Source: Marinitoga piezophila KA3 (lineage in GTDB: Bacteria > Thermotogota > Thermotogae > Petrotogales > Petrotogaceae). From it: a stretch of DNA of 64,000 nt. Positions within the stretch are counted from its first letter, which is position 1; each line of letters begins with the position of its first letter. A model generated the notes under the pieces. That model had not been told where the DNA came from and did no database searches. It was given only the letters and a program-made list of their open reading frames with translations. Shown here piece by piece: positions 55,595-64,000 of the stretch. Where the stretch lies: NCBI RefSeq assembly GCF_000255135.1, contig NC_016751.1, forward strand, positions 186,001 to 250,000. Direction: 5' to 3'. The position numbers and the translations under genes were made by a program.

Positions 55595-57672
55595 TCAAAT
55601 TCCATCCTTATTTCATCACCAGGATTAAGTTTTTCATTAAAACTGAATATTTCTTTGTTATTTATATATATTTTGTATTTTGTAAAATTTGATACATCAA
55701 AATCTATATGAGTAAATAAATCCAATAAACGTATTTCTTTTTCTCTTTTTTCTACTTTCAAATGCATATCATCATATACTTTACTGTTTATATTTACTCT
55801 CTTTTCTCTGTCCTTTACTATTATTTCTTCTAAAGGTAATTCTATTGGTGAGCCGTTTAAAACTATACTCATAACTTTTTCGGGATTAACATCTATAAAA
55901 TCTTTTATTAATGGTACTTCTACCATTTGCGTATATAATTTATCGTTATCATATATTTCATCAAAATCATTCAATATTTCATTTTTTCTCATTAATACTT
56001 TACCAACAGGTATTTCATAAAATTTGTCATTGATAGAGAATTTTATTGTTTTTGATTTTAATTTGCTTTTTAATTCTTTTACAAGAGGATTCCTTATTTC
56101 AAATTTATCGCCATCATGAACAATATCTTCTAAATTTACTTCTTCATTGTTTTTATATACTCTGGGATAGATAGAATATAATTCGCCATCAATAAATATT
56201 TTATAAGGTTTTATAATCTCTTTCACAGTTGGATAATGAATCTTTCCATCTTGAGGTTTACCAACCTCCAATACATCACCAGGTTTAACAGGACTTTTTA
56301 AATCTGCTTCTTTTCCATTTATTTTTATAGGTGCTTCTTTACCTTTTTCTCCCGGCAAGAATTTTAATTCACCATTTATTTCATACGATATCGCAGGTGC
56401 CGGTTTTCCAACAATATCATTTATTCCAAATCCAGCCTGTAATAAAACCTGCATTACACTTAATTCTCCACCAACAAGCATCATATTTATTGGCTTATCA
56501 TTTACTATAATTCTTGCAAAAACATTCCCTTCATTTTTATGTGCAACATATGCAATTCCAACAGGTGTAATAAATTCGCTTCCTTCAAGTGTTTCATCAG
56601 TTAAAAATTCAACATATTCTATATTTTTTATATCCTTTAAAGTAATTCTATTTCTGGAAAGGTTGAGTTTTAATGCAAGTTTATCAATAAATTGCGGTAC
56701 TTTCCCTCCACCACCAACAACCATAACAGCTATTGGAGGTTTTCCATTTAATTCAAGTATTTTTTCTGCTATTTTTGAAGTTATTTCCTCAACTACAGGT
56801 TCGATAATTTCAAGAATTTTTTCTTTTGAAATTTCCTGTTCAAAATCAAGTATATCTTTGTATGTAAATACATCTTTTTCCTGATTATTTAATTCTCTTT
56901 TTAGTCGTTCTGCTGTTTTAAAATCCACTAATAATTCTTTTGAAATGGCTTCAGAAATTTCATCTCCTGCCATTGGAACCATACCATATCCGATTATTGT
57001 TCCATCTTTTGCTATTGCAATATCGCTTGTTCCAGCTCCTACATCAACCATGGCGATATTTAATGTTCTTAAATCTTCCGGAACAATTAGATTCATAGCT
57101 GCTATAGGTTCAAGAGTAATGTGAACTGGCTCTAAATCATTTAATTCTAAAACGGCAAGCATTGCATCAACAACATTTTTAGGCAAAAATGCTGCAATAA
57201 CCTTTGCCTTTGCTTTTTCACCTTTTTGTCCTTCTAATTTTTTTATCCATTCTCCATCTATTTCATAATATAATACAGAATAACCTACGCAATAGAAATT
57301 TTTTTCTATTTCTAAATTTTTAACTGCATCTTTTACTGCTTCCAATTCCAATGTCTTAACGGTATTATAATCAATATAATTCATGTTAGAAATTTCCATT
57401 TCATATTCGCCTATTGTTGTTACTAAAAACCTTCCTGCAAGAGCAACGGCTACATTTTTTATTTTGGATTCATCATCTATGTTTTCTTTTAATTGTTTAA
57501 TTATCTTTTCAACACCTTTTGAAACCTTTGTAACATCATGTATTTGTCCATCAAGCATTGCACGATTTTCATGTTCTTTTACGGCAAAATTTTCTATAAT
57601 AATTTCTCCATCTTCTGTCATTTCTGATATTATTCCAACTATAAAGCGTGTTCCTATATCAAGAGCAAACAT
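55591..57672 (-). CDS. FtsA-like actin-fold ATPase with long C-terminal repeat region
   Basis: A 693-residue protein. Residues 1-360 have an FtsA/PilM-type actin fold: FALDIGTRFIVGIISE (phosphate 1), VALAGRFLVTT (SHS2-like subdomain), MVDVGAGTSDIAI (phosphate 2) and VVGGGGKVPQFIDKL (adenosine). Residues about 430-693 contain repeated short segments with ING, PVKPGD and a final NPGDEIRMEFE, like beta-grasp or S4-like units. FtsA proper is about 420 residues, so the tail is distinct. It lies between mutS2 and acpS; role in cell division or envelope is inferred. Confidence 0.8.
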   Translation of the reverse strand: MFALDIGTRFIVGIISEMTEDGEIIIENFAVKEHENRAMLDGQIHDVTKVSKGVEKIIKQLKENIDDESKIKNVAVALAGRFLVTTIGEYEMEISNMNYIDYNTVKTLELEAVKDAVKNLEIEKNFYCVGYSVLYYEIDGEWIKKLEGQKGEKAKAKVIAAFLPKNVVDAMLAVLELNDLEPVHITLEPIAAMNLIVPEDLRTLNIAMVDVGAGTSDIAIAKDGTIIGYGMVPMAGDEISEAISKELLVDFKTAERLKRELNNQEKDVFTYKDILDFEQEISKEKILEIIEPVVEEITSKIAEKILELNGKPPIAVMVVGGGGKVPQFIDKLALKLNLSRNRITLKDIKNIEYVEFLTDETLEGSEFITPVGIAYVAHKNEGNVFARIIVNDKPINMMLVGGELSVMQVLLQAGFGINDIVGKPAPAISYEINGELKFLPGEKGKEAPIKINGKEADLKSPVKPGDVLEVGKPQDGKIHYPTVKEIIKPYKIFIDGELYSIYPRVYKNNEEVNLEDIVHDGDKFEIRNPLVKELKSKLKSKTIKFSINDKFYEIPVGKVLMRKNEILNDFDEIYDNDKLYTQMVEVPLIKDFIDVNPEKVMSIVLNGSPIELPLEEIIVKDREKRVNINSKVYDDMHLKVEKREKEIRLLDLFTHIDFDVSNFTKYKIYINNKEIFSFNEKLNPGDEIRMEFE

Positions 57673-57674
57673 TT

Positions 57675-59996
57675 TTACACCTCCACGTAGGTAACTCCTG
57701 TACCCCCTTCATTATCATTTCCTAATCTGAAAGATTTTATTCTCCTATTTTTTCTTAGATATGCCCAGATTCCCATTGCAAGTTTTCCGGTACCTTTCCC
57801 GTGAATAATATATCCACCTTTCATATTAGAGGCTATTAAATCTGATATGAATTTTTCTATTTCTGGAATTGCGTCTTCTACTGTATAACCTCTAATATCA
57901 ATTTCATTTTTTATAGGTTTTAATACCGGAATATGCATAGAATTTTTTTGATTTTTATTTTTTTCGTCTTTACTTTTTTCTAATTTGATTTCATCTGGAG
58001 AAACAGTCAATTCAAATGGTTTTTCAATAAATTTTACCTGTATTTTATCTTTTAAAATTTTTATTACCTTTGCCTTTTCACCACCAATTAATACTACATC
58101 CCCTATATTTATATTATTTTCATTCTTTTTATTATTGTTTTTTATCTTAGTTTTTTCTAATTCTCTTTTTTTCTTTTCAATTTTTTTATTTAAATCCTTA
58201 ATTTTGTCTATATTCTTTTCGTTTTTCAATATGGAAATATAATTTTCTACATCTTTTTTTAGATTTTTTAGATATTCCTTATACTCTTTTATTTCTTCAT
58301 CAATTTTTTCTAATTCTCTTTTCTTAATTATTTCCAATTGTTCTTCAAGATTTCTTTGAAGTTGTATAACTTCTTTATGCTTTTGTTTATGTAATTCTTT
58401 TTCTTTTTCTAATTCTTCATATATTTGCGAAAGATTTTCTATTATTTTTTCATCATATACCTGTTCTTTACTTAAAAAGTTGTTGGCTTTAACCAATACA
58501 TCATGAGGAAGCCCAAGACGTTCTGCAATATCAATTGCATGTGATGCACCTGGGACACCTATTAATAACCTGTACGTTGGAGATAATGTATTTTTATCAA
58601 ATCCCATAGAAGCCGATAATAATCTTTCATTTTCTATAGAGTACATTTTTACTGCGGATAAATGTGAAGTAATAAAAAATGTGCTGTTTAATTCGAGAAG
58701 TTTTTCTATTATGGCTATTGCTAAAGCGGATCCCTCAATAGGATCAGTTCCCGTGCCAAGTTCATCAATTAATACCAATGTTTTTTCATGTGCATTATCC
58801 AATATATTTTTTATATTTTTCAAATGCGAAGAAAAAGTACTCAATGTTTGTTCAATACTTTGTTCATCACCAATATCAGTAAAAATATTTGTTATATATG
58901 GGATATTCGCCATTTCCGCAGGTACTGGATATACAGCATGAGAAAATACAACGCTTATCCCTACAGATTTTAAAACTACAGTTTTTCCGCCTGTATTTGG
59001 CCCTGTAATAATCATTCCAGACTTATCTTTAGGTAATTTTAGAGTTACTGGAACTACCTTTTCTTTTTCTATTAAAGGATGTCTTATATCGGAAAGATAT
59101 ATATACTTTTTATTTTTCTCTGGTTTTGAAAATACATATCTATTTTCTTTAGCGTATTTTATTCTAGCCTGTAATGAATCAATATACTCAACTATACTTA
59201 TAGTTTTTTTTACTTTGGGAAGTATTTTTACAAGTTTAAGGTATATTTCACCTAAAATCCTTGATATTTCTGCTTTTTCCTGAGCAAATAAATCAGAAAG
59301 TTCAGCATTGAGTTTTCCTACTTCATACGGTTCAATATATACCGAAACTCCTCTATCTGAATATGCAATAATAGAACCATTTATTTTATTTTTATATTCA
59401 CTTCTTATAACTATGCAATATCTATTATTTTTTACAGTAGGCTGTTGAATACTTACATATTTTTGATATTTTCCTATTATTCTTCTTAAAGTTACAGAAA
59501 TGCTTTTTTTATTATTTTCTATTCTTTTTCTTATTCGTCTCAATAAATCGCTTGCGGAATCTTTTACATTCCCATCTTCATCAATAGCTTTATATACAAT
59601 ATCAATAAAATTATCTGTTTCAGGAATAGAAAATATTAAATCCTGTAAATGAGTATATTTAATAAGATTTTTTCTATTTTCTTTATATAAATTTTGTGTC
59701 TGAGAAAGAAAATCAGCAATTCTTTTATATTCAATTGGATCTAAATATGTACCATTTTCAACTTTTTTTATTTCATCATATATTATAGGGATTCCGCGAA
59801 TATCAAATTCACCGTATTCATATATATAATTATTAATCTCATCTATTATTTTGTATTCTTCTTCAATTTTTTCATAATCTTGGAAATATTCAAACTCTTC
59901 AAGTATATATCTTTTTCCATATCTTGAAGAGGCTTTTGAGGATATTAAATTTAGTATTTTATCTATTTCAAGATCTTTATATGTTTTGGAATTCAT
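57675..59996 (-). CDS. mutS2: Endonuclease/ATPase MutS2
   Basis: A 773-residue MutS homologue without the mismatch-recognition domain. It has the MutS clamp and ATPase with ITGPNTGGKTV (Walker A), LVLIDELGTGTDPIEGSALA (Walker B) and FITSHLSAVKMY. A long coiled coil (about 505-620) precedes a KOW-like segment (NIGDVVLIGGEKAKV) and the C-terminal Smr nuclease domain (DIRGYTVEDAI, IIHGKGTGKL). MutS2 suppresses recombination or rescues collided ribosomes in different species. Confidence 0.95.
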   Translation of the reverse strand: MNSKTYKDLEIDKILNLISSKASSRYGKRYILEEFEYFQDYEKIEEEYKIIDEINNYIYEYGEFDIRGIPIIYDEIKKVENGTYLDPIEYKRIADFLSQTQNLYKENRKNLIKYTHLQDLIFSIPETDNFIDIVYKAIDEDGNVKDSASDLLRRIRKRIENNKKSISVTLRRIIGKYQKYVSIQQPTVKNNRYCIVIRSEYKNKINGSIIAYSDRGVSVYIEPYEVGKLNAELSDLFAQEKAEISRILGEIYLKLVKILPKVKKTISIVEYIDSLQARIKYAKENRYVFSKPEKNKKYIYLSDIRHPLIEKEKVVPVTLKLPKDKSGMIITGPNTGGKTVVLKSVGISVVFSHAVYPVPAEMANIPYITNIFTDIGDEQSIEQTLSTFSSHLKNIKNILDNAHEKTLVLIDELGTGTDPIEGSALAIAIIEKLLELNSTFFITSHLSAVKMYSIENERLLSASMGFDKNTLSPTYRLLIGVPGASHAIDIAERLGLPHDVLVKANNFLSKEQVYDEKIIENLSQIYEELEKEKELHKQKHKEVIQLQRNLEEQLEIIKKRELEKIDEEIKEYKEYLKNLKKDVENYISILKNEKNIDKIKDLNKKIEKKKRELEKTKIKNNNKKNENNINIGDVVLIGGEKAKVIKILKDKIQVKFIEKPFELTVSPDEIKLEKSKDEKNKNQKNSMHIPVLKPIKNEIDIRGYTVEDAIPEIEKFISDLIASNMKGGYIIHGKGTGKLAMGIWAYLRKNRRIKSFRLGNDNEGGTGVTYVEV

Positions 59997-60002
59997 ATTT
60001 TA

Positions 60003-60563
60003 TTAAAAAGACACCTCCAGAGCTATATTAAGAGGAAAATAATTGATAGTTGCCATTTTATTATCAGTAGAGAAATATCTTGACTCGTATCCACCCAATA
60101 ACATAATATTGAAATTAGAAAATTCATATGACAATCCAAGATTAATGTTTATTATTGTAGAAAGAGTTTTAAACTCATCTTCTGTATGCATTCCACCAAC
60201 TGCTAATACATTGAATTTTGTATTAAATAAAAAATCGGTGTTATATGTTGTAATTATCCCGATTTCATAACCAGTATCTTCTATAATTGCATTTAAATCT
60301 TTTAATTGTGTTTGTGATATATTATCATAAACTGTATAACCAAAATATGGACCAAATGACATTTCTGGAGAATCTTCTGCTGGAAAGAGCAAACCTATTC
60401 TAACTGTATAATAATCAAAGTTTTTAAATGTATCATCCCAACCAGCTATATCAATAGATGTAGAAGATGCAGTAATTCCATATGTTCCCATAACAGCTAT
60501 GTTAATAGTAAAAGCAGTAATGGCAACAACAAATATAGAAATCAATAATAAAACTTTTTTCAC
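60003..60563 (-). CDS. Small secreted beta-barrel-like protein
   Basis: A 186-residue protein with a signal peptide (MKKVLLLISIFVVAITAFT type) and a strand-rich mature part ending NIALEVSF with a final Phe, as in small outer-membrane barrels. No named family. I start at GTG 60563, with GGGGC 7 bases before; an ATG at 60581 would overlap the dxs end. Lies between dxs and mutS2. Confidence 0.6.
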   Translation of the reverse strand: MKKVLLLISIFVVAITAFTINIAVMGTYGITASSTSIDIAGWDDTFKNFDYYTVRIGLLFPAEDSPEMSFGPYFGYTVYDNISQTQLKDLNAIIEDTGYEIGIITTYNTDFLFNTKFNVLAVGGMHTEDEFKTLSTIININLGLSYEFSNFNIMLLGGYESRYFSTDNKMATINYFPLNIALEVSF

Positions 60564-60577
60564 TTTCAACGCCCCTT

Positions 60578-62419
60578 TCATTTTGTTTTATGGGTAATTC
60601 CTATTTTTTCTCTTAAATACTCTGGTTTTACTATATATTCATCTAATAATTCTTTTCTTGTTCCCTGAGGAATAAATTCATCGTTAGCTCCTAATTCTAC
60701 TAATGAATCTATATTTATTTTATTCTTTATAATATATGTTTTTATTTCTTCATTAAATCCGCCTTTTATCGCATTCTCCTCTACAATAAAAATATTTGTA
60801 TTATCCTTTATATATTCTTTTAAAATCCCTTCATCAATTGGTTTAACGCTTCTAACACCAATAATTGTTGCATTAAGTTCATCCCATAATTCTTTATATT
60901 CTTCAATTAATTGTCCAACAACAAAAACGATATTTTCTTTTGATTCTTCTTTTATTACTTTCCATTTTTCATCCACTAATTCTAAATTATTTATTATATC
61001 TTTTATATCTATATATTCTCCACCTCTTGGAAATCTTATAAATGTAGGTTTTTCCAGATCGTTTTCCAATACGGTATATAGCATATTAGCTAAATCCTGG
61101 GCATTTAATGGTGTCAATATTTCAATATCTGGCACCAATCTCAAATAAGATATATCAAATACACCATGATGAGTTGGTCCGTCTTCTCCAACGATACCAG
61201 CTCTATCGAGCAAATATAATACAGGAATTTTTTGTAAAGCTATATCATGAATAATTGAGTCAAATGCTCTTTGCATAAATGATGAATATATATCAACAAT
61301 TGCGAATGTCCCTGCAAGTCTCGTCGCTCCTGCAGCTGTAACTATTGATGGTTCTGTAATTCCCATATCAATAACCTTTTCAGGATATCGGGACTTTAAA
61401 ATATTTAACCCTGTTCCTTCCTCCATAGCAGCGGTAAAGGAAACAAAATTATATTTCTCACCTAATTCTTTAAGAACATTACCAACTACCTTACTATAAG
61501 AAAGTTTTTCTGATTTTTTATTGCTCACTCCATGATATTTTGTTGGATTTTCTTCAGCAAAGTCCATTCCTTTACCTTTAATGGTTTTTAAATGTAAAAT
61601 ACATGGACCATCATCATAATTTTTTATAAATCTAAGATATTTTTCAAGGGATTTTATATCGTGCCCGTCTACTGGACCATAATATTTTATTCCCATACCT
61701 TCAAATATACTCATTGCTTCATTATATACTGTATGTTTAATACCATCACGTATTTTTTTCAATGTGTGTTCAATATCCTGACCAACTTCTGAACTTTCAA
61801 GAGTATCTTTTATTTTTTCCTTTATTGCATAATAATCATTTGATAATCTTACTTTATTTAAAATTTTTGCAATAGCTCCAACATTTTCTGAAATAGACAT
61901 TTCATTATTAACAAGTATTATTTTTATTTTAGAATGAAGTGATTTTAACTGATTTAATGATTCAAGTACCATACCACTGGTAAATGCACCATCACCAATA
62001 ATAGCGATAATATTCTTATCAATATTTTGATTTTTAAACCCTATTTCATATCCCAAAGCAGCAGAAATAGAAGTGCCAGCATGCCCAGCACCAAAATAAT
62101 CATATTCACTTTCGAATATATTTGTAAATCCACTAATTCCATTTTTCTGTCTTAATGTTTTAAATGCTTCCCATCTTCCAGTTAGTAATTTATGTATATA
62201 TGCTTGATGACTTGTATCCCAGATAACAATATCCTCTTTCGGGTCAAAAATTCTATATAGTGCAAGGGTTAATTCAACCACTCCAAGATTTGAGGCAAGA
62301 TGTCCTGTATTTTTTGTAACCGTTTCATATATATAATTCCTTATTTTATTCGCTAAACTCTCTAATTCTTCATAATCCATTTCCCGTATCTTGTGGTACA
62401 AAGGGTTTTCCATATCCAT
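60578..62419 (-). CDS. dxs: 1-Deoxy-D-xylulose-5-phosphate synthase
   Basis: A 613-residue thiamine-diphosphate enzyme, first step of the MEP isoprenoid pathway. It has GHLASNLGVVELTLALY, GDGAFTSGMVLESLNQ (cofactor-binding GDG) and DRAGIVGEDGPTHHGVFDISYL. GAGGTGG precedes the ATG, 10 bases after nusB. Length is normal. Confidence 0.96.
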   Translation of the reverse strand: MDMENPLYHKIREMDYEELESLANKIRNYIYETVTKNTGHLASNLGVVELTLALYRIFDPKEDIVIWDTSHQAYIHKLLTGRWEAFKTLRQKNGISGFTNIFESEYDYFGAGHAGTSISAALGYEIGFKNQNIDKNIIAIIGDGAFTSGMVLESLNQLKSLHSKIKIILVNNEMSISENVGAIAKILNKVRLSNDYYAIKEKIKDTLESSEVGQDIEHTLKKIRDGIKHTVYNEAMSIFEGMGIKYYGPVDGHDIKSLEKYLRFIKNYDDGPCILHLKTIKGKGMDFAEENPTKYHGVSNKKSEKLSYSKVVGNVLKELGEKYNFVSFTAAMEEGTGLNILKSRYPEKVIDMGITEPSIVTAAGATRLAGTFAIVDIYSSFMQRAFDSIIHDIALQKIPVLYLLDRAGIVGEDGPTHHGVFDISYLRLVPDIEILTPLNAQDLANMLYTVLENDLEKPTFIRFPRGGEYIDIKDIINNLELVDEKWKVIKEESKENIVFVVGQLIEEYKELWDELNATIIGVRSVKPIDEGILKEYIKDNTNIFIVEENAIKGGFNEEIKTYIIKNKINIDSLVELGANDEFIPQGTRKELLDEYIVKPEYLREKIGITHKTK

Positions 62420-62429
62420 CCAACCACCT

Positions 62430-62858
62430 CTATAGCCTTTTAAATTCTTCTTTTGCTATTTTATCTAAAATACCGTTTATAAATTTGGCACTTTTTTCAT
62501 TGGAATATTTTTTTGCTAATTCAACAGCTTCATCAAGAATAACCTTAGGCGGAATATCCTTTCTTTTTTCTAACTCAAATATTGCAAGTCTTAAAATAGT
62601 TTTTTCAATATTTGCAACTCTATCAAAATCCCAATTAATAAGATATTTTTTTATATATTCATCATATCTATCTTTATTTTCCAAAATATTTTGTAAATAA
62701 ATTTCCCCTTCTTCAAATAGGTTTTGAGGGACCTTTTTTTCTTTTAAAAGGTCCCTCAATAAATCTATTACATTTTCATATTCTATACCCTCAATAAAAT
62801 CAAGTTGAAATGTCGCTTCTAATACTGCTTCTCTAACATATCTTCTTTTTGGAATCAA
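62430..62858 (-). CDS. nusB: Transcription antitermination factor NusB
   Basis: A 142-residue helical RNA-binding protein. It has VREAVLEATFQLDF at the start and INWDFDRVANIEKTILRLAIFEL and PPKVILDEAVELAKKYSNEKSAKFINGILD, the family's C-terminal signature. It acts in rRNA antitermination with NusE. Its start overlaps the Asp23-family gene by 4 bases. Confidence 0.94.
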   Translation of the reverse strand: MIPKRRYVREAVLEATFQLDFIEGIEYENVIDLLRDLLKEKKVPQNLFEEGEIYLQNILENKDRYDEYIKKYLINWDFDRVANIEKTILRLAIFELEKRKDIPPKVILDEAVELAKKYSNEKSAKFINGILDKIAKEEFKRL

Positions 62859-63289
62859 TTTTCAACACTCCCATTTTCATCTTCGATTTTTTCATAGTCT
62901 ATTTCTTCTTCAATTTCTGGTTTTTCTGCTTCTTCTAATTCTTCATAATTATCTTCCGTAGAAGAAATAATTAATCCATCAAGAACAATATCAACATTTC
63001 TTACAGGCACTTCTGTCATTTTTTCTACTTCTGATTTTAAGAATTCCTGTAAATCCTTTGCGAATTTTATTATGCTCTCACCATATTTTGCTTTTGTTTT
63101 TACGAATACTGATATTGTTCCGTCATCATTTTCATTTACTTTAATCAATTTTGCTAAATCTCTTTCATTTAAATCTGCACCTTCAACATTTTCTTTAAAA
63201 AATAATTGATACGATTTCATGGCCAATTCTTTTAATGCACTATCAGTGAAGGTTAATTCACCAAATTGATTTTTTTCATACATGGCCAT
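62855..63289 (-). CDS. Asp23/Gls24 family protein
   Basis: A 144-residue cytosolic protein with a DUF322/Asp23 core (GELTFTDSALKELAMKSYQL, then VFVKTKAKYGESIIKFAKDL and VRNVDIVLDGLII) and an acidic disordered tail of about 25 residues. Homologues next to nusB and efp are common in Gram-positives and Thermotogota and are linked to the cell envelope. GGGAGGG precedes the ATG. Confidence 0.88.
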   Translation of the reverse strand: MAMYEKNQFGELTFTDSALKELAMKSYQLFFKENVEGADLNERDLAKLIKVNENDDGTISVFVKTKAKYGESIIKFAKDLQEFLKSEVEKMTEVPVRNVDIVLDGLIISSTEDNYEELEEAEKPEIEEEIDYEKIEDENGSVEN

Positions 63290-63304
63290 ATTATCCCTCC
63301 CTTC

Positions 63305-63862
63305 TCAGGCTCTTTCAATATATTCACCGGTTCTTGTGTCTACTTTTACTTTTTGTCCCACTTCAACAAAAAATGGAACTGTTGTTTTTAATCCAGTCTG
63401 TAAAATTGCTGGTTTTCCTCCTCCTGAAGCAGTATCTCCTTTAAAATTAGGTTCTGTTTCAACAACTTCAAGTACCACAACTGTTGGCAATACTATTCCA
63501 ACAGGTTTTTCATCATAGAATGTTAAAGTAACTTCGAGATTGTCTATTAAATAATCTTTAGCATCTGCAACATCTTCTTCTGATAATAAATATTGCTCAT
63601 ATGTGTTTAAATCCATGAATACATAACTATCTCCATCGTGATATAAGTATTCAGCTGGTCTATATTCAAGAGCAGCTTCTTCAACCTTTTCACCAGAGTT
63701 GAAATTTTTATCTATTACATAACCTGTTTTTATATTCTTTAATTTTGTTTTTATTATTCCACTACCTCTACCTGTGAAATGTTTCTGCATTCCTAATACT
63801 CTGTATAATTCCCCATCTAAAAGTATAATCATTCCTTTTTTTAAATCTCCAACTACTACCAT
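63305..63862 (-). CDS. efp: Elongation factor P
   Basis: A 185-residue three-domain factor relieving ribosome stalls at polyproline. The N-terminal KOW domain loop reads [15 protein letters not shown], so its tip carries Arg (R32) where E. coli has the lysine modified by EpmA/EpmB. The third domain ends [14 protein letters not shown], typical of EFP. GGAGGAATG precedes the ATG. Confidence 0.95.
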   Translation of the reverse strand: MVVVGDLKKGMIILLDGELYRVLGMQKHFTGRGSGIIKTKLKNIKTGYVIDKNFNSGEKVEEAALEYRPAEYLYHDGDSYVFMDLNTYEQYLLSEEDVADAKDYLIDNLEVTLTFYDEKPVGIVLPTVVVLEVVETEPNFKGDTASGGGKPAILQTGLKTTVPFFVEVGQKVKVDTRTGEYIERA

Positions 63863-63891
63863 TCTTACATTCCTCCTATCTTTTTTCTTTT

Positions 63892-64000
63892 TTATATTAT
63901 AATAAGATTTTTATCAAAAGTTGTTAATAATTCATAACCATCTTCTGTTACCAATACATCATCTTCAATTCTTATTCCAACTTCTCCTGGAATATAGATT
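63892..64000 (-). CDS. M24 (Xaa-Pro) peptidase, C-terminal end only
   Basis: The last 36 codons read [22 protein letters not shown] and end in LII then TAA. This is the classic C-terminal motif of Xaa-Pro aminopeptidases with the metal-binding Glu in the RIED segment. The rest lies beyond the window. Heads the visible part of the efp operon. Confidence 0.85.
   Translation of the reverse strand, partial: IYIPGEVGIRIEDDVLVTEDGYELLTTFDKNLIII

Overview
The window is very AT-rich and the genes are tightly packed, with many ATGA or TAATG overlaps. The gene content (FtsA-like protein beside mutS2, DUF4416, ComFB, CBS-containing tRNA nucleotidyltransferase, beta-barrel-like envelope proteins, AT-rich thermophile-style proteins) points to a member of the Thermotogota, most likely Petrotogales/Marinitoga-like. 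This is inference from gene content; no 16S rRNA or tRNA gene was seen.

Layout. 1-2556 (minus): ferrous iron uptake operon (tandem FeoA, FeoC-like, FeoB cut by the window edge). 2949-9987 (plus): O-antigen ligase-like membrane protein, small membrane protein, DegV, RecG, RsmD, ComFB. 9988-10548 (minus): unknown protein. 10630-17410 (plus): CBS/tRNA nucleotidyltransferase, small membrane protein, DUF4416, two beta-barrel-like envelope proteins and WecB. 17495-17773 (minus): small winged-helix protein. 18100-21229 (plus): clpX-tsaD-dus. 21247-23016 (minus): response regulator and a degenerate GAF/kinase-like protein.

23.0-37.2 kb is accessory. It holds an ABC exporter, a truncated copy of a helical-repeat gene, an IS256-type element with a frameshifted transposase, a truncated ABC ATPase gene, and a radical-SAM peptide (RiPP) operon. 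That operon starts at a good promoter (31339-31366). It encodes a 43-residue secreted peptide, a 32-residue Cys-containing candidate precursor, a radical SAM/SPASM enzyme with a PqqD-like N-terminus and an ABC exporter; both peptide genes are very short. A divergent 531-residue helical-repeat gene lies beside it. Then come two archaeal-type (DUF234-like) ATPases with related AT-rich palindromic operators, and an AlkD-type repair protein.

37.2-44.4 kb (minus) is a Wadjet-like (JetABCD) anti-plasmid system in the order C-D-A-B. 44.5-50.2 kb (minus) is a SiaABCD-type partner-switching operon: SpoIIE-type phosphatase with sensor, diguanylate cyclase, SiaB kinase, SiaC/DUF1987, a CheA-like histidine kinase with an HPt-like region, and a response regulator. 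The cyclase and the histidine kinase share the same N-terminal coiled-coil motif, which suggests that the SiaC protein could control both outputs.

50.4-52.5 kb (plus): EamA-type transporter with a cysteine desulfidase-family protein. 52.6-64.0 kb (minus) is a long housekeeping operon: M24 peptidase (partial), efp, Asp23-family, nusB, dxs, envelope protein, mutS2, FtsA-like, acpS, mgtC-like, ligA.
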